64,000 bases of DNA from Ruegeria_B marisflavi. GTDB taxonomy: Bacteria > Pseudomonadota > Alphaproteobacteria > Rhodobacterales > Rhodobacteraceae. The stretch covers positions 102,598 through 166,597 of the forward strand of contig NZ_JAOVQN010000010.1 in the NCBI RefSeq assembly GCF_025673445.1, given 5' to 3'. Positions 34,521 to 43,974 of the stretch are shown here, piece by piece; position 1 is the stretch's first letter, and each line of letters opens with the position of its first letter. Under the pieces are notes generated by a model. That model was not told the origin of the DNA. It did not search any database and saw nothing but the letters and a program-made list of their open reading frames with translations. The position numbers were made by a program, and so were the translations under genes.

Positions 34521-36440
34521 TCAGGCCGTTGGTTCGGGTTCCATCCCCCCGCGCGGCGCGTGTTTCGGCTTGGTCTTGGGGATCGCAGTCACGCTGGCGG
34601 CGTTGCCCTTGTCCGTGTTGCCGTCATCGTCGTCCCCGGCAGTGGGCGGCTCACCCCGCATGACGCGTTTGATTTCGTCCCCGGTCAGCGTTTCGTATTC
34701 CAGAAGACCCTGGGCCAGGCGTTCCCATTCATCATGACGCTCGGTCAGGATCGCGTGCGCCTGATCATAGCCCTGCTGGATGAAGCGCTTGACCTCTTCC
34801 TCGATCAGTTCCTTGGTATGGGCCGAGACCGAGAAGCCAGCGGTATTGCCCGAATATCCCTCATGCGCTTCGGCATAGTCGATATTGCCGACCTTGTCGG
34901 ACATGCCCCAGCGCATCACCATGGCGCGCGCCAGTTGGCTGGCCTGTTGGATATCGCCCGCCGGGCCGTTGGACACGTGATCTTCGCCGTATTTGAGGAT
35001 CTCTGCGGCCTTGCCCGCCATAGTCATCGCCAGTTTTTGCTGGCATTCGTCGCGATGCCAGTTCAGCCGGTCCATCTCAGGCAGGCTGACCACCATGCCC
35101 AGCGCGCCGCCGCGCGGGATGATCGTGGCCTTGTAGACCGGGTCGCACATCGGCAGGGCAAGGCCCACCACCGCGTGACCGGCCTCGTGATAGGCGGTCT
35201 TTTCCTTCTGGTCCTGAGTCAGCACCATCGAGCGGCGCTCGGCCCCCATTATGACCTTATCCTTGGCGTTCTCGAAATCCTCCATGGTCACGAAACGCCG
35301 ACCCACACGGGCAGCCATTAGCGCCGCCTCGTTCACAAGGTTGGCCAGATCGGCCCCCGAAAAGCCCGGCGTGCCACGCGCGATAATGCGCAGATCGACA
35401 TCAGGGCCCAGAGGGGTCTTGCGCGCATGTACGCCAAGGATCTTTTCGCGGCCCTTGATATCGGGATTACCGACGGTGACCTGGCGGTCAAACCGGCCCG
35501 GACGCAACAGCGCGGGGTCCAGCACGTCCTTACGGTTGGTGGCAGCCAGGATAATGACACCCTCATTGGCCTCGAACCCGTCCATCTCGACCAAGAGCTG
35601 GTTCAGGGTCTGCTCGCGCTCGTCATTGCCACCGCCGTAACCGGCGCCACGATGGCGGCCAACGGCGTCGATTTCGTCAATGAAGACGATGCAGGGCGCG
35701 TTCTTCTTGGCTTGTTCGAACATGTCGCGCACGCGGGAGGCACCGACACCCACAAACATCTCGACGAAGTCTGAACCGGAGATGGTGAAGAAGGGCACAC
35801 CCGCCTCCCCCGCAATCGCGCGCGCCAGCAGCGTCTTGCCGGTACCCGGAGGGCCCACCAGCAGCGCGCCCTTGGGGATCTTGCCACCGAGACGCGAGAA
35901 TTTCTGCGGGTTGCGCAGGAACTCGACGATCTCTTCCAACTCTTCCTTGGCCTCGTCGATACCTGCGACATCGTCAAAGGTCACGCGGCCATGCTTCTCA
36001 GTCAAGAGCTTGGCGCGTGACTTGCCAAAGCCCATGGCACCGCCGCGCCCACCGCCCTGCATCCGGTTCATGAAATAGACCCAGACGCCGATCAGCAACA
36101 GGAAGGGCAGCAGCGTGATCAGAAAGGACTGAAACCCCGACTGCTGCTGTTTCTCGGCGCGGACTGGAATGTCCTTGTTGATTAGTAGGGTCGTTACCTC
36201 GGCATCGCCCGGTTTGATGGTGACATAGTCGCGACCATCAGCAGTACGATACCTGATCTGCTCGCCATCCAGCGTCACCTTGGTCACATTGCCCGCATCC
36301 ACGGCACTGACGAATTCGGAATAGGTCTTCTCCTGGCTCTGAAGTGTTCCGCCCGACCCGCTGAACAGGTTGAACAAGGCGAGGATCAACAGAAACAGGA
36401 CGACCCAGAAGGCGATGTTGCGTGCGTTGCCCAAGGACAT
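34521..36440 (-). CDS. ftsH: ATP-dependent zinc metalloprotease FtsH
   Basis: Membrane-bound AAA protease that degrades membrane and short-lived regulatory proteins. The 639-residue protein has two N-terminal membrane helices (about 6-24 and 105-125). Walker A is LVGPPGTGKTLLARA, the second region of homology is LLRPGRFDRQV, and the zinc motif is AYHEAGHAVVG. The start ATG at 36440 gives the usual N-terminus MSLGNARNIAFWVV; a GTG 8 codons upstream is possible. ftsH after tilS is a widely conserved order. Confidence 0.97.
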   Translation of the reverse strand: MSLGNARNIAFWVVLFLLILALFNLFSGSGGTLQSQEKTYSEFVSAVDAGNVTKVTLDGEQIRYRTADGRDYVTIKPGDAEVTTLLINKDIPVRAEKQQQSGFQSFLITLLPFLLLIGVWVYFMNRMQGGGRGGAMGFGKSRAKLLTEKHGRVTFDDVAGIDEAKEELEEIVEFLRNPQKFSRLGGKIPKGALLVGPPGTGKTLLARAIAGEAGVPFFTISGSDFVEMFVGVGASRVRDMFEQAKKNAPCIVFIDEIDAVGRHRGAGYGGGNDEREQTLNQLLVEMDGFEANEGVIILAATNRKDVLDPALLRPGRFDRQVTVGNPDIKGREKILGVHARKTPLGPDVDLRIIARGTPGFSGADLANLVNEAALMAARVGRRFVTMEDFENAKDKVIMGAERRSMVLTQDQKEKTAYHEAGHAVVGLALPMCDPVYKATIIPRGGALGMVVSLPEMDRLNWHRDECQQKLAMTMAGKAAEILKYGEDHVSNGPAGDIQQASQLARAMVMRWGMSDKVGNIDYAEAHEGYSGNTAGFSVSAHTKELIEEEVKRFIQQGYDQAHAILTERHDEWERLAQGLLEYETLTGDEIKRVMRGEPPTAGDDDDGNTDKGNAASVTAIPKTKPKHAPRGGMEPEPTA

Positions 36441-36512
36441 TCTCCCAATACTTTCCAGCCGCACGGAGGTACGGCCAGCTTGACCCTTAAAATAGAGATG
36501 ATCGGGCGAGGT

Positions 36513-37772
36513 TCAATGCGATAAAAGGGAAGCATAGAAGTCTTCTTCCCCACTCTTCAACCGAGCCGCCCATCCCCTTGATTCTCCGGCCAATGGCGCG
36601 GCGATCAGGCTTTCGCCCTGCCAGATTGCCGGTGTTGACTGCAATGCCGCATGTGGACGACCGGTTTCGCGCCAGTTCGGACATTGGGACAACCCTTGTG
36701 GCCCCAGTGGTCTGATCTCTGCCTCCGGCAGTACCGCCCCGGACAACACCCAACGGCCATCCCAAAGCTCGCCCAACTGAACCTGCAAGTCTTCGACCGC
36801 CTTGTATTCGCGGCAAATCCGCGCTCGTCTGCCCTGATTCAGGATCAGGCAGCCTCCCAATTGAGCAGAGCGCTCGTGACGGATCGCCGCCATGGCCTCG
36901 GCCACCGCCGCCCGCCGGGGCGGGTACCGATCGCCGCTGATCCAGCCGACCACGTGCAGCAGCAACCGGCGGGCAATTTCTTCCGGCAGAGTGCGGAACC
37001 CGCGCAAATCCAGCAGCACATCGCCTGCATCGATCAGGGCCAGATCCTTCGCGGCAAGGAAAGTGTACCAATCCAGCGCCTCGCGTGCCCGCGCCATGTT
37101 TCCGGCGACTTCGGTCAGGACTCTGGCATCCAGACCAAGCGGGCGCAGCGAATCGAGGACCTTGCGAACCCGGATGCGCTCGTACCGGGTGTCCATGTTC
37201 GAAGGGTCTTCACACCAGTTCAGTTTCTCCGCGTTTAGAAAGTTCCGAAGCGTCTCGCGGGTGACGCTCAGAAGTGGCCGGACCAGCACCACGCCATCCT
37301 GCATCCGCCGGCTCGGCATGGCCGAAAGTCCGGAAACCCCCGCAGCGCGACAAAGCCGCATCAACAGGGTTTCGGCCTGGTCATCTGCAGTGTGGGCCAG
37401 CGCAAGGGTCACGATCTGGTTGCGTTGCGCCCATTGGGTCAGCAATTCATAACGCGCTCTGCGCGCGTGATCTTGCAGGTTGCCGTTTCCGTCCCATCCC
37501 CGCCAGGTCAGCGTCTCATGGACGATTCCCAAATCTGTCGCCAGCCGCTTCACCCATTGCGCCTCGTCGGCGGCTTCTGGGCGTAGGCCATGGTCAACCG
37601 TTGCGGCGAACAGCTCCACATCTTCATCTGCAAAGCATCGTCTGGCCAGATGCAACAGGGCCACCGAATCCCCACCGCCGGATACGGCAATGCCCAGCCG
37701 TTTTGGCGGCTGGGCAGGAAACTGTGCCCTGAGGACCGAAAGAAGCTCTGCCCCGGTATTCGTCAAGAGCAA
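36513..37772 (-). CDS. tilS: tRNA(Ile)-lysidine synthetase TilS
   Basis: Adds lysine to cytidine 34 of the CAU-anticodon tRNA-Ile so that it reads AUA. The 419-residue protein has the PP-loop GIAVSGGGDSVALLHLA, the segment AHTADDQAETLLMRL and RPLLSVTRETLRNFL. No ATG is available in the proper place; the start appears to be TTG at 37772, inside the last codons of cpoB (10-base overlap), with translation coupled to it. A second TTG lies two codons later. ftsH follows after 72 bases. Confidence 0.94.
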   Translation of the reverse strand: MLLTNTGAELLSVLRAQFPAQPPKRLGIAVSGGGDSVALLHLARRCFADEDVELFAATVDHGLRPEAADEAQWVKRLATDLGIVHETLTWRGWDGNGNLQDHARRARYELLTQWAQRNQIVTLALAHTADDQAETLLMRLCRAAGVSGLSAMPSRRMQDGVVLVRPLLSVTRETLRNFLNAEKLNWCEDPSNMDTRYERIRVRKVLDSLRPLGLDARVLTEVAGNMARAREALDWYTFLAAKDLALIDAGDVLLDLRGFRTLPEEIARRLLLHVVGWISGDRYPPRRAAVAEAMAAIRHERSAQLGGCLILNQGRRARICREYKAVEDLQVQLGELWDGRWVLSGAVLPEAEIRPLGPQGLSQCPNWRETGRPHAALQSTPAIWQGESLIAAPLAGESRGWAARLKSGEEDFYASLLSH

Positions 37773-38578
37773 CCCAGAGAAGACATTTCGCGTCCCGCAT
37801 CTGCGACTGCTGCCGCATTTGGGAACCGCACTGACACCTCTCCAAGCGTCACACAGGCCTGGCTGGTCTGGCCGAGCTTGCCCAGCGAGGAGCCCAACTT
37901 AAGAAGCGCCTCGGCAGCAACGGGACCCGTGCTGTCACCAGTGAAACTGGCGAGGTATGCCCGCGCTGCTTCTCTGGTGTCACCCAGGGCTTCAAGTGCC
38001 TTGCCGCGCGTCAAACTCGCCTCTGCCGCCAGCGGGCTACCGGGATAGGACTGGTCGAACTTGTTCAAAAGGTCGGACGCCGTGCGATAATCCCCCGCTT
38101 CGAAAGCCTGTCTCGCCGCCTCGAACTCGGCTTGTTCACCTACGGCAAGCTCGGTCTGAGTTTGTGGCGAAGACGGCGTTGGCGCCGAAACCGAGGGTGC
38201 GGTCCCACCCAAAGTCGATGTTTCGGACAATTTTCCGATATCGCAATTGGTTTCGAGTTCGCACAACCGGAACTCTAGATCACCGACCCTGTTGGTGCCA
38301 TCGGATACGATGCGGTCGATTCGTGCATTAAGTTGCTCGGTCAGGCCGGTCAGGCGCTGCAATTCAGTCTCGATCGCATCAACGCGTTCCAGGACAGTGT
38401 TGCCAGACAGGTTGGGCGTTGGCGCCCCGGTCGTCGAGAATTCACGTTTCAGCCGCTGAATTTCGACATGCAGAACCGTCAGCTCCTGGCGGATATCCGC
38501 CAGTGTCTGCTGTTCCTGTGCCGGTGCCTGTCCCGTCAGAACAAGCGAGAGCCCGAATGCCAACGCCGCCAGTCTCAT
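37763..38578 (-). CDS. cpoB: Cell division coordinator CpoB (YbgF)
   Basis: Periplasmic Tol-Pal partner that links peptidoglycan synthesis to outer-membrane constriction. The 271-residue protein has a signal peptide (MRLAALAFGLSLVLTGQAPAQ), a coiled-coil segment (about 25-95, ADIRQELTVLHVEIQRLKRE), a Ser/Thr/Pro linker, and C-terminal TPR repeats starting EFEAARQAFEAGDYRTAS. It is the last gene of tolQ-tolR-tolA-tolB-pal-cpoB, 4 bases after pal. Confidence 0.94.
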   Translation of the reverse strand: MRLAALAFGLSLVLTGQAPAQEQQTLADIRQELTVLHVEIQRLKREFSTTGAPTPNLSGNTVLERVDAIETELQRLTGLTEQLNARIDRIVSDGTNRVGDLEFRLCELETNCDIGKLSETSTLGGTAPSVSAPTPSSPQTQTELAVGEQAEFEAARQAFEAGDYRTASDLLNKFDQSYPGSPLAAEASLTRGKALEALGDTREAARAYLASFTGDSTGPVAAEALLKLGSSLGKLGQTSQACVTLGEVSVRFPNAAAVADAGREMSSLGCS

Positions 38579-38582
38579 TGGG

Positions 38583-39089
38583 TCACCCTGTCAATCCGGC
38601 AGTCAGAACCGTCACCGCGCGGCGGTTCTTGGCATAACAACCCTCGTCGCTGCAAATCTCGATTGGACGTTCCTTTCCATAGCTGACGGTTTTCAGGCGT
38701 GCCCCGGAAACCCCGCGCGAAACCAGGAATTCGCGTGCGGCATTTGCCCGGCGCGCACCCAGCGCCAGGTTGTACTCGCGCGTGCCCTGCTCGTCGGCAT
38801 GGCCTTCGATTGTGGCGGTGTAATCCGTGTTGGTCAGCAGCCATTGCGCCTGTGCCGACAGGATCGATTGCGCCTCGTCGCTCAGTGTGGATTGGTCCAC
38901 CGCAAACAAGACCCGGTCGCCGATGGCCTGCTGGAAATAGGCCGGCGAAGTCGGGTCACTGGCCAGGCCGGTTCCACCGACACCATTGTTCAGATTGACC
39001 GCATCGTCGCCGCCAAGGCTGTCGGGGTTGGTGCAGGCCGCCAGAGCCACCAGGGCGGCCGCGGCTGCAAGCTTGCTCAATAAGTTCAT
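38583..39089 (-). CDS. pal: Peptidoglycan-associated lipoprotein Pal
   Basis: Outer-membrane lipoprotein that binds peptidoglycan and TolB. The 168-residue protein has a lipobox in ALVALAACTNPD and an OmpA domain with FAVDQSTLSDEAQ, IEGHADEQGTREYN, GARRANAAREFL and the C-terminal KNRRAVTVL. GAGG precedes the ATG at 39089; the frame continues upstream without a better start. It lies between tolB and cpoB. Confidence 0.97.
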   Translation of the reverse strand: MNLLSKLAAAAALVALAACTNPDSLGGDDAVNLNNGVGGTGLASDPTSPAYFQQAIGDRVLFAVDQSTLSDEAQSILSAQAQWLLTNTDYTATIEGHADEQGTREYNLALGARRANAAREFLVSRGVSGARLKTVSYGKERPIEICSDEGCYAKNRRAVTVLTAGLTG

Positions 39090-39180
39090 TCCAAGTGCCT
39101 CATGTGTCCTTGTTGTTAAGGCTTTCATACCACACCCCCTGCCCCATGTGAACGCGGGTGCAGGTGGGGAAAACCGGGTA

Positions 39181-40500
39181 TTATTGCAGAAGCGGCGACC
39201 ATGTCGGGTCGCTGCCGCCGTCCGGAGTCCGGACCGGGCGCAGGTTGCGACCAGAGATATCTACCGAGTAGAGCGAGGCACGCCCATCCGCACCCTGCGT
39301 TTCGCGGGTGAACATGATGACGCGCCCGTTCGGCGACCAGGTCGGACCTTCGTCCAGGAAGGACGCGGTCAACAGGCGTTCTTCGCTGCCGTCGGTGCGC
39401 ATGACCCCAATGTGGAACCGCCCCTTGTTCTGCTTGGTAAAGGCGATCAGATCACCGCGCGGCGACCAGACCGGGGTGCCATAGCGGCCCTGACCAAAGC
39501 TGATCCGCTGCGCTTCGCCGCCTGATGCCGACATGATGTAAAGCTGTGGCGTGCCCGAACGGTCGCTTTCAAACACAATACGGCTGCCGTCGGGTGAATA
39601 GCTGGGCGCGGTCTCTATCGACGGTGCGCTGGTTAGGCGCGCGCTTTGCCCGCTGGCGATGTTCATGGTGTAAAGGTCGGTATTTCCGCCCTGCGCCAGT
39701 GAGAACAGCACCGTCTGCCCGTCGGGCGAGAAGCGCGGCGCAAAACTCATAGTACCTTCCTGGCTTTGCAACACCCGCTGCTCCACCCGGCCTACGTCGA
39801 GGATATGGATGCGCGGAAAACCGCCCTGATAGCTGGTGTAGAGCACCCGGTCCCCGGTCGGAGAGAAGCGTGGCGCCAGCACGATAGAGGAACTGTCGGT
39901 CAAATACTGCACATTTGCGCCGTCATAATCCATGATTGCCAGCCGCTTGCGGCGCTGATCCTTGGGGCCGCTTTCGGACACGAACACGACTCGGCTGTCG
40001 AAATAGCCGCCCTCGCCGGTGATCCGGCTGTAAACCGCATCCGCAACCTTGTGCGCCATCCGGCGCCATCCGTCGGTGGTCCCCGCAAATTGCAGACCGC
40101 TGCCCAGTTCCGTTCCCGCGAACACGTCCCACAGCCGGAACCGAACCGTCAACCGATCCCCGGACAGGCTGACACTGCCGGTGACCAGCGCCTGCGCATT
40201 GATGGCTTTCCAGTCGGCAAACTGAACCGGCGCATCAAAGCTGGTGACCTGGCTGATATAGGCGCTCGATGGAATTTCCCGGAACAATCCGCTGCCGGTC
40301 AGGTCTGCCGCCACGACCCGGGCGATCTGGGTGGCGTATTCGGTCGCCGCGACACCGTCAGGCACAAAATTGGGAACCGCCAATGGCAAGGGTTCGATGA
40401 TTCCCTCGTCAATGGTTATCCTGAGCGGCTGGTTCTGCGCATACACCGGCGCGGCAAGCAATGTAGCGCCGACAAGCAGGCTGGTCAGAAATCTCATCAT
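39181..40500 (-). CDS. tolB: Tol-Pal system beta-propeller protein TolB
   Basis: Periplasmic protein that cycles between Pal and TolA. The 439-residue protein has a signal peptide (MMRFLTSLLVGATLLAAPVYAQ), an N-terminal domain with GIIEPLPLAVPNF, and six WD-like blades of the type LAPRFSPTGDRVLYTS, APRFSPDGQTVLFS and APSYSPDGSRIVFES. Its ATG overlaps the tolA stop (ATGA). Pal follows after 91 bases. Confidence 0.97.
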   Translation of the reverse strand: MMRFLTSLLVGATLLAAPVYAQNQPLRITIDEGIIEPLPLAVPNFVPDGVAATEYATQIARVVAADLTGSGLFREIPSSAYISQVTSFDAPVQFADWKAINAQALVTGSVSLSGDRLTVRFRLWDVFAGTELGSGLQFAGTTDGWRRMAHKVADAVYSRITGEGGYFDSRVVFVSESGPKDQRRKRLAIMDYDGANVQYLTDSSSIVLAPRFSPTGDRVLYTSYQGGFPRIHILDVGRVEQRVLQSQEGTMSFAPRFSPDGQTVLFSLAQGGNTDLYTMNIASGQSARLTSAPSIETAPSYSPDGSRIVFESDRSGTPQLYIMSASGGEAQRISFGQGRYGTPVWSPRGDLIAFTKQNKGRFHIGVMRTDGSEERLLTASFLDEGPTWSPNGRVIMFTRETQGADGRASLYSVDISGRNLRPVRTPDGGSDPTWSPLLQ

Positions 40501-41651
40501 TTGATCCGCATCCTCTCGGGATTGAATGTCATTTCGATATCGCGCCAGTGATCGTATTTTTCACTGGGAAGTTCATAGCCTTTGGCCCCGCACCGGATAA
40601 TAGCACGGCGGGCAGCCTCATAGGCCTGTTTCGCCGCACCTGACGATCCGCCCGAGCTTTCGATCATCCGGATCGTCCCGGTATCCGGCGTTCCATCGGC
40701 GTTCATGCGCACCGACACCACAACGGTAGTGTTCAGGGCCTCGGTGGAAAGTGACCCGACGTTCCAGCACTCGGACACCGCCACGCGCAGCGCGTCTTTT
40801 TCACCGCTGGTCAGCGGCGGCCCGCTGGGGGCCGGTGCCGCTGCCGGTTCGGAGGCCTCGGCCAAAGCTTCGGCCAGCGCCGCGTTCACCGCGGCGTTCG
40901 GGGTCGGAGCCGGTTTTTCTGCCGGTTTTTCCACAGGCTTCGCTGCGGGCGCGGCAGCAGGTTTGGTTTCCGGTTTCGCCGCGGCGGTCTGGGTAGGTTG
41001 CGGCCGCGTCTTGGGCCGTGGCGACCGCGACGGCGCGACTTCGGTGGTCGGCTCTGCCTCAGGCGTGATCCGGTCCGTCGCTTCCTCGGGCGCGGTGGCC
41101 TGCTGTTCCGGTTGAGGCGCTTCGGCCCCCTGCTCGGCACTGACCGGCGGGGTTTCCACCGGATCGGGCCGGGCATCGGGCGGCGGCGGTGCCACCGGCT
41201 CGGGGGCGACGCGCTCGACCGGGCGCGGTTTGGGCCGTTTACCGGGTGGCTCCGGCAGCAAAACTGTCTCGGGCTCCGGTTGCTCCAGGCTTGGAGCCTC
41301 GGCGGGTTGCGCGGGTTCCGGCGTGGGGGCAACGGCCTCGGGGACTGGCTCCGGTTCGGGCGCGGGGACCGGCTCGGGTTCGGGACGGGTTTCCACCGGC
41401 TCAGGCTCTTGTACGGGTTCGACCGGTACGGCTTGTTCCGTCGGTGCCACGGGTTGGGCGGGTTCCGCCGGGTTCTGGATGATCTCAGGCTCCTCGCGCG
41501 GCGCACTGAGCGCGGCGAATTCCTCAGCCGAAATCACCGAGACTTCCTGAATCTCAAAGGGCAACGGTTCCGAGCGGAAGGCACCGCCCAGAAAGGCCCA
41601 TGCAACCAGAGTGACATGGGCAATACCAGAGATCTTGGTGCCGGTCTGCAA
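40497..41651 (-). CDS. tolA: Cell envelope protein TolA
   Basis: Inner-membrane protein reaching across the periplasm to TolB and Pal. The 384-residue protein has one N-terminal helix (about residues 8-25), a long linker (about 45-275) very rich in Pro, Glu, Ala and Val, and a C-terminal TolA/TonB-like domain starting LRVAVSECWNVGSLS with conserved Cys residues. The linker is proline/glutamate-type instead of the alanine-lysine helix of enteric TolA, as in other Rhodobacterales. The DNA coding for it produces long antisense open frames that are not genes. Confidence 0.93.
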   Translation of the reverse strand: MQTGTKISGIAHVTLVAWAFLGGAFRSEPLPFEIQEVSVISAEEFAALSAPREEPEIIQNPAEPAQPVAPTEQAVPVEPVQEPEPVETRPEPEPVPAPEPEPVPEAVAPTPEPAQPAEAPSLEQPEPETVLLPEPPGKRPKPRPVERVAPEPVAPPPPDARPDPVETPPVSAEQGAEAPQPEQQATAPEEATDRITPEAEPTTEVAPSRSPRPKTRPQPTQTAAAKPETKPAAAPAAKPVEKPAEKPAPTPNAAVNAALAEALAEASEPAAAPAPSGPPLTSGEKDALRVAVSECWNVGSLSTEALNTTVVVSVRMNADGTPDTGTIRMIESSGGSSGAAKQAYEAARRAIIRCGAKGYELPSEKYDHWRDIEMTFNPERMRIK

Positions 41652-41660
41652 CCCGCTGCC

Positions 41661-42137
<477 letters not shown>

Positions 42138-42140
42138 GGC

Positions 42141-42848
42141 TCAGCTATCCAGCTGGCGCGAGAGGATGGTGGCAAACTCGTCGGCAAACGCTTCGTAGCC
42201 CGCGAGGATCCTGTCGCTGTCCGCGCTGAGCTTGTTGTAGAAGATCACCGCTGGAATGGCTGCCAACAGGCCCAACCCGGTCGCAAGCAGCGCCTCGGCG
42301 ATACCGGGCGCCACAACTGCCAGATTGGTGTTCTGCTGTTCTGCGATCTGGATAAAGGCATGCATGATGCCCCAGACCGTGCCGAACAGGCCCACGAAAG
42401 GTGCCGTCGACCCCACGGTCGCCAGCACCGGCAGGCCGCGTTGAAGATCCTCGGCCTCCTTGGCAATGGCCACATCCATCGAGCGGTCGATGCGCGATTG
42501 CGCCCCGGCGATCAGCCCCCCGTCGTTGCGGTGCGAGCGCCGCCATTCGATCATGCCTGCGGCAAATATCTTCTCCGAGCGCCCCGAAGGCTGCGTGCCG
42601 ATCTGTTCAAAGAGCTCGTCCAAAGGCTCCCCGGACCAAAAGGCGCGATCGAACGTGTCCGCCTCGCGCCGGGCGGCGCGGTACGAGATGTGTTTCTGGA
42701 TGATGATCGACCAGGCCCAGAACGAACTGACCATCAGCAACAGCATCACCAGCTTGACGGTAAGTGTCGCGCGGGCAAAGAGACCCCACATCGAGAAATC
42801 GATTTCCTGCGCCAGCGCCAGGGCTTCCGTTTCCATGAACCTGCTCAT
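42141..42848 (-). CDS. tolQ: Tol-Pal proton-channel protein TolQ
   Basis: ExbB-type subunit of the Tol motor. The 235-residue protein has three membrane helices (about 22-42, 135-158, 170-192) and the family segments TVGSTAPFVGLFGTVWGIMHAF and GIAEALLATGLGLLAAIPAV. The gap of 95 bases before ybgC is the largest in this part of the run and could hold a promoter. Confidence 0.96.
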   Translation of the reverse strand: MSRFMETEALALAQEIDFSMWGLFARATLTVKLVMLLLMVSSFWAWSIIIQKHISYRAARREADTFDRAFWSGEPLDELFEQIGTQPSGRSEKIFAAGMIEWRRSHRNDGGLIAGAQSRIDRSMDVAIAKEAEDLQRGLPVLATVGSTAPFVGLFGTVWGIMHAFIQIAEQQNTNLAVVAPGIAEALLATGLGLLAAIPAVIFYNKLSADSDRILAGYEAFADEFATILSRQLDS

Positions 42849-42943
42849 TTCTGCCGTTCGGCCGCTTTTTTGGCCTTGTTTCGCGGCAGGCTATAGCAGA
42901 TTCTTGGCGATTTCCAACAGAACAGATGTGGCGCCGCGAAATG

Positions 42944-43327
42944 TTACATCAATGCGCGAATCTCCGCCGGAAGCCGCACCGGGCGGCCTTCGGCATTCAT
43001 GCAGACGGCGGTCACTGTAGCGCGAAACACCTCGGTCTCGCCGCGCCGGACCAGTTGCGACATGGTCAGCCGCGCGCCGGACAGCGACACGACATCGGTC
43101 TCGATCACCAGCTCGTCCTCGAACTTCGCCGGCGCCAGATAGTCGGCTTCGATCCGACGCACGACCCAGACAAGGCCCGCATCGCGCATCGCATTCTGGT
43201 CGTTGCCCAACTTGCGCACCCAATCCGACCGGGCCCGCTCGATATACCGCAGGTAATTGGCGTGATAGACGATGCCACCCATGTCCGTGTCTTCGTAATA
43301 GACCCTGACGTGAAAGATATGGCTCAT
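42944..43327 (-). CDS. ybgC: Tol-Pal associated acyl-CoA thioesterase YbgC
   Basis: Hot-dog fold thioesterase of the 4-hydroxybenzoyl-CoA class, normally found before tolQ. The 127-residue protein has the signature VYYEDTDMGGIVYHANYLRY, including the catalytic aspartate, and IERARSDWVRKLG. Its ATG overlaps the stop of the upstream unknown gene (ATGA). Confidence 0.95.
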   Translation of the reverse strand: MSHIFHVRVYYEDTDMGGIVYHANYLRYIERARSDWVRKLGNDQNAMRDAGLVWVVRRIEADYLAPAKFEDELVIETDVVSLSGARLTMSQLVRRGETEVFRATVTAVCMNAEGRPVRLPAEIRALM

Positions 43328-43947
43328 TGCGCGCGCTCCATGCGGGCAAACAGGCGAAGCGCATGGGAAGCGTCCCGCGCCGCTCCCGGCAGTACCGGAT
43401 CATAGGCAGCCCGGATCAGCCCGGCAATCTCGGGCCTGAGGATCGTTGCGTCACCTGCCAGCGCCAGCGGTGAGCGGGTGGAAAACGCCTGGTCCGACCA
43501 CGCCAGCATCACCTGCACAACCTGGGTCAGCGCAAGGGTCTCGGCCGGTTGTTCCGACATCTCCCGGTCCATCCGCAAAAAGACGAACGCCGCCTTGATC
43601 GTCCCGTCCTTGTCAAAGCGGAAGGCCCGGTACTGATTGGCGCCCGCCGCAACCAGCCGCTCGACCAGCGACCCCAGATCGGGGATCAGCCGGTCCAGAT
43701 CGGGAACGGCCAGCAACTCCTCCCACTCGCGAAAGAAGAAGACCATGCAATTGGCACCAAGCTCGGGATCGGTCTCGGCCATCTTGTGCCCGGTTAGGGC
43801 GACAACAGCCTCGAACGCGCCCTTGATCACCGACAGGGTCTGATCCTCGACACCGAACACGATGGGCACGATCGGACGCCCCCAGCGCGCAAACAGGAAG
43901 GTGCCGTCAGAGCGGGTGAAATGTCGTGTAATCTCGGTATGGTCCAT
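43324..43947 (-). CDS. Unknown protein between the broken oxygenase and ybgC
   Basis: I do not recognise this 207-residue soluble protein. It has no signal peptide or membrane helix. Notable parts are FARWGRPIVPIVFGVEDQTL, a Phe-rich CMVFFFREWEELLAVPDL near residue 70, and an alanine-rich C-terminus. It is translationally coupled to ybgC by a 4-base overlap, which is evidence that it is a real gene and may be tied to the Tol-Pal group. The overall composition is normal for the region, so it is not obviously foreign. Confidence 0.8.
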   Translation of the reverse strand: MDHTEITRHFTRSDGTFLFARWGRPIVPIVFGVEDQTLSVIKGAFEAVVALTGHKMAETDPELGANCMVFFFREWEELLAVPDLDRLIPDLGSLVERLVAAGANQYRAFRFDKDGTIKAAFVFLRMDREMSEQPAETLALTQVVQVMLAWSDQAFSTRSPLALAGDATILRPEIAGLIRAAYDPVLPGAARDASHALRLFARMERAQ

Positions 43948-43974
43948 GTGCCCCGCCTACCCGATCCGCCCGGG

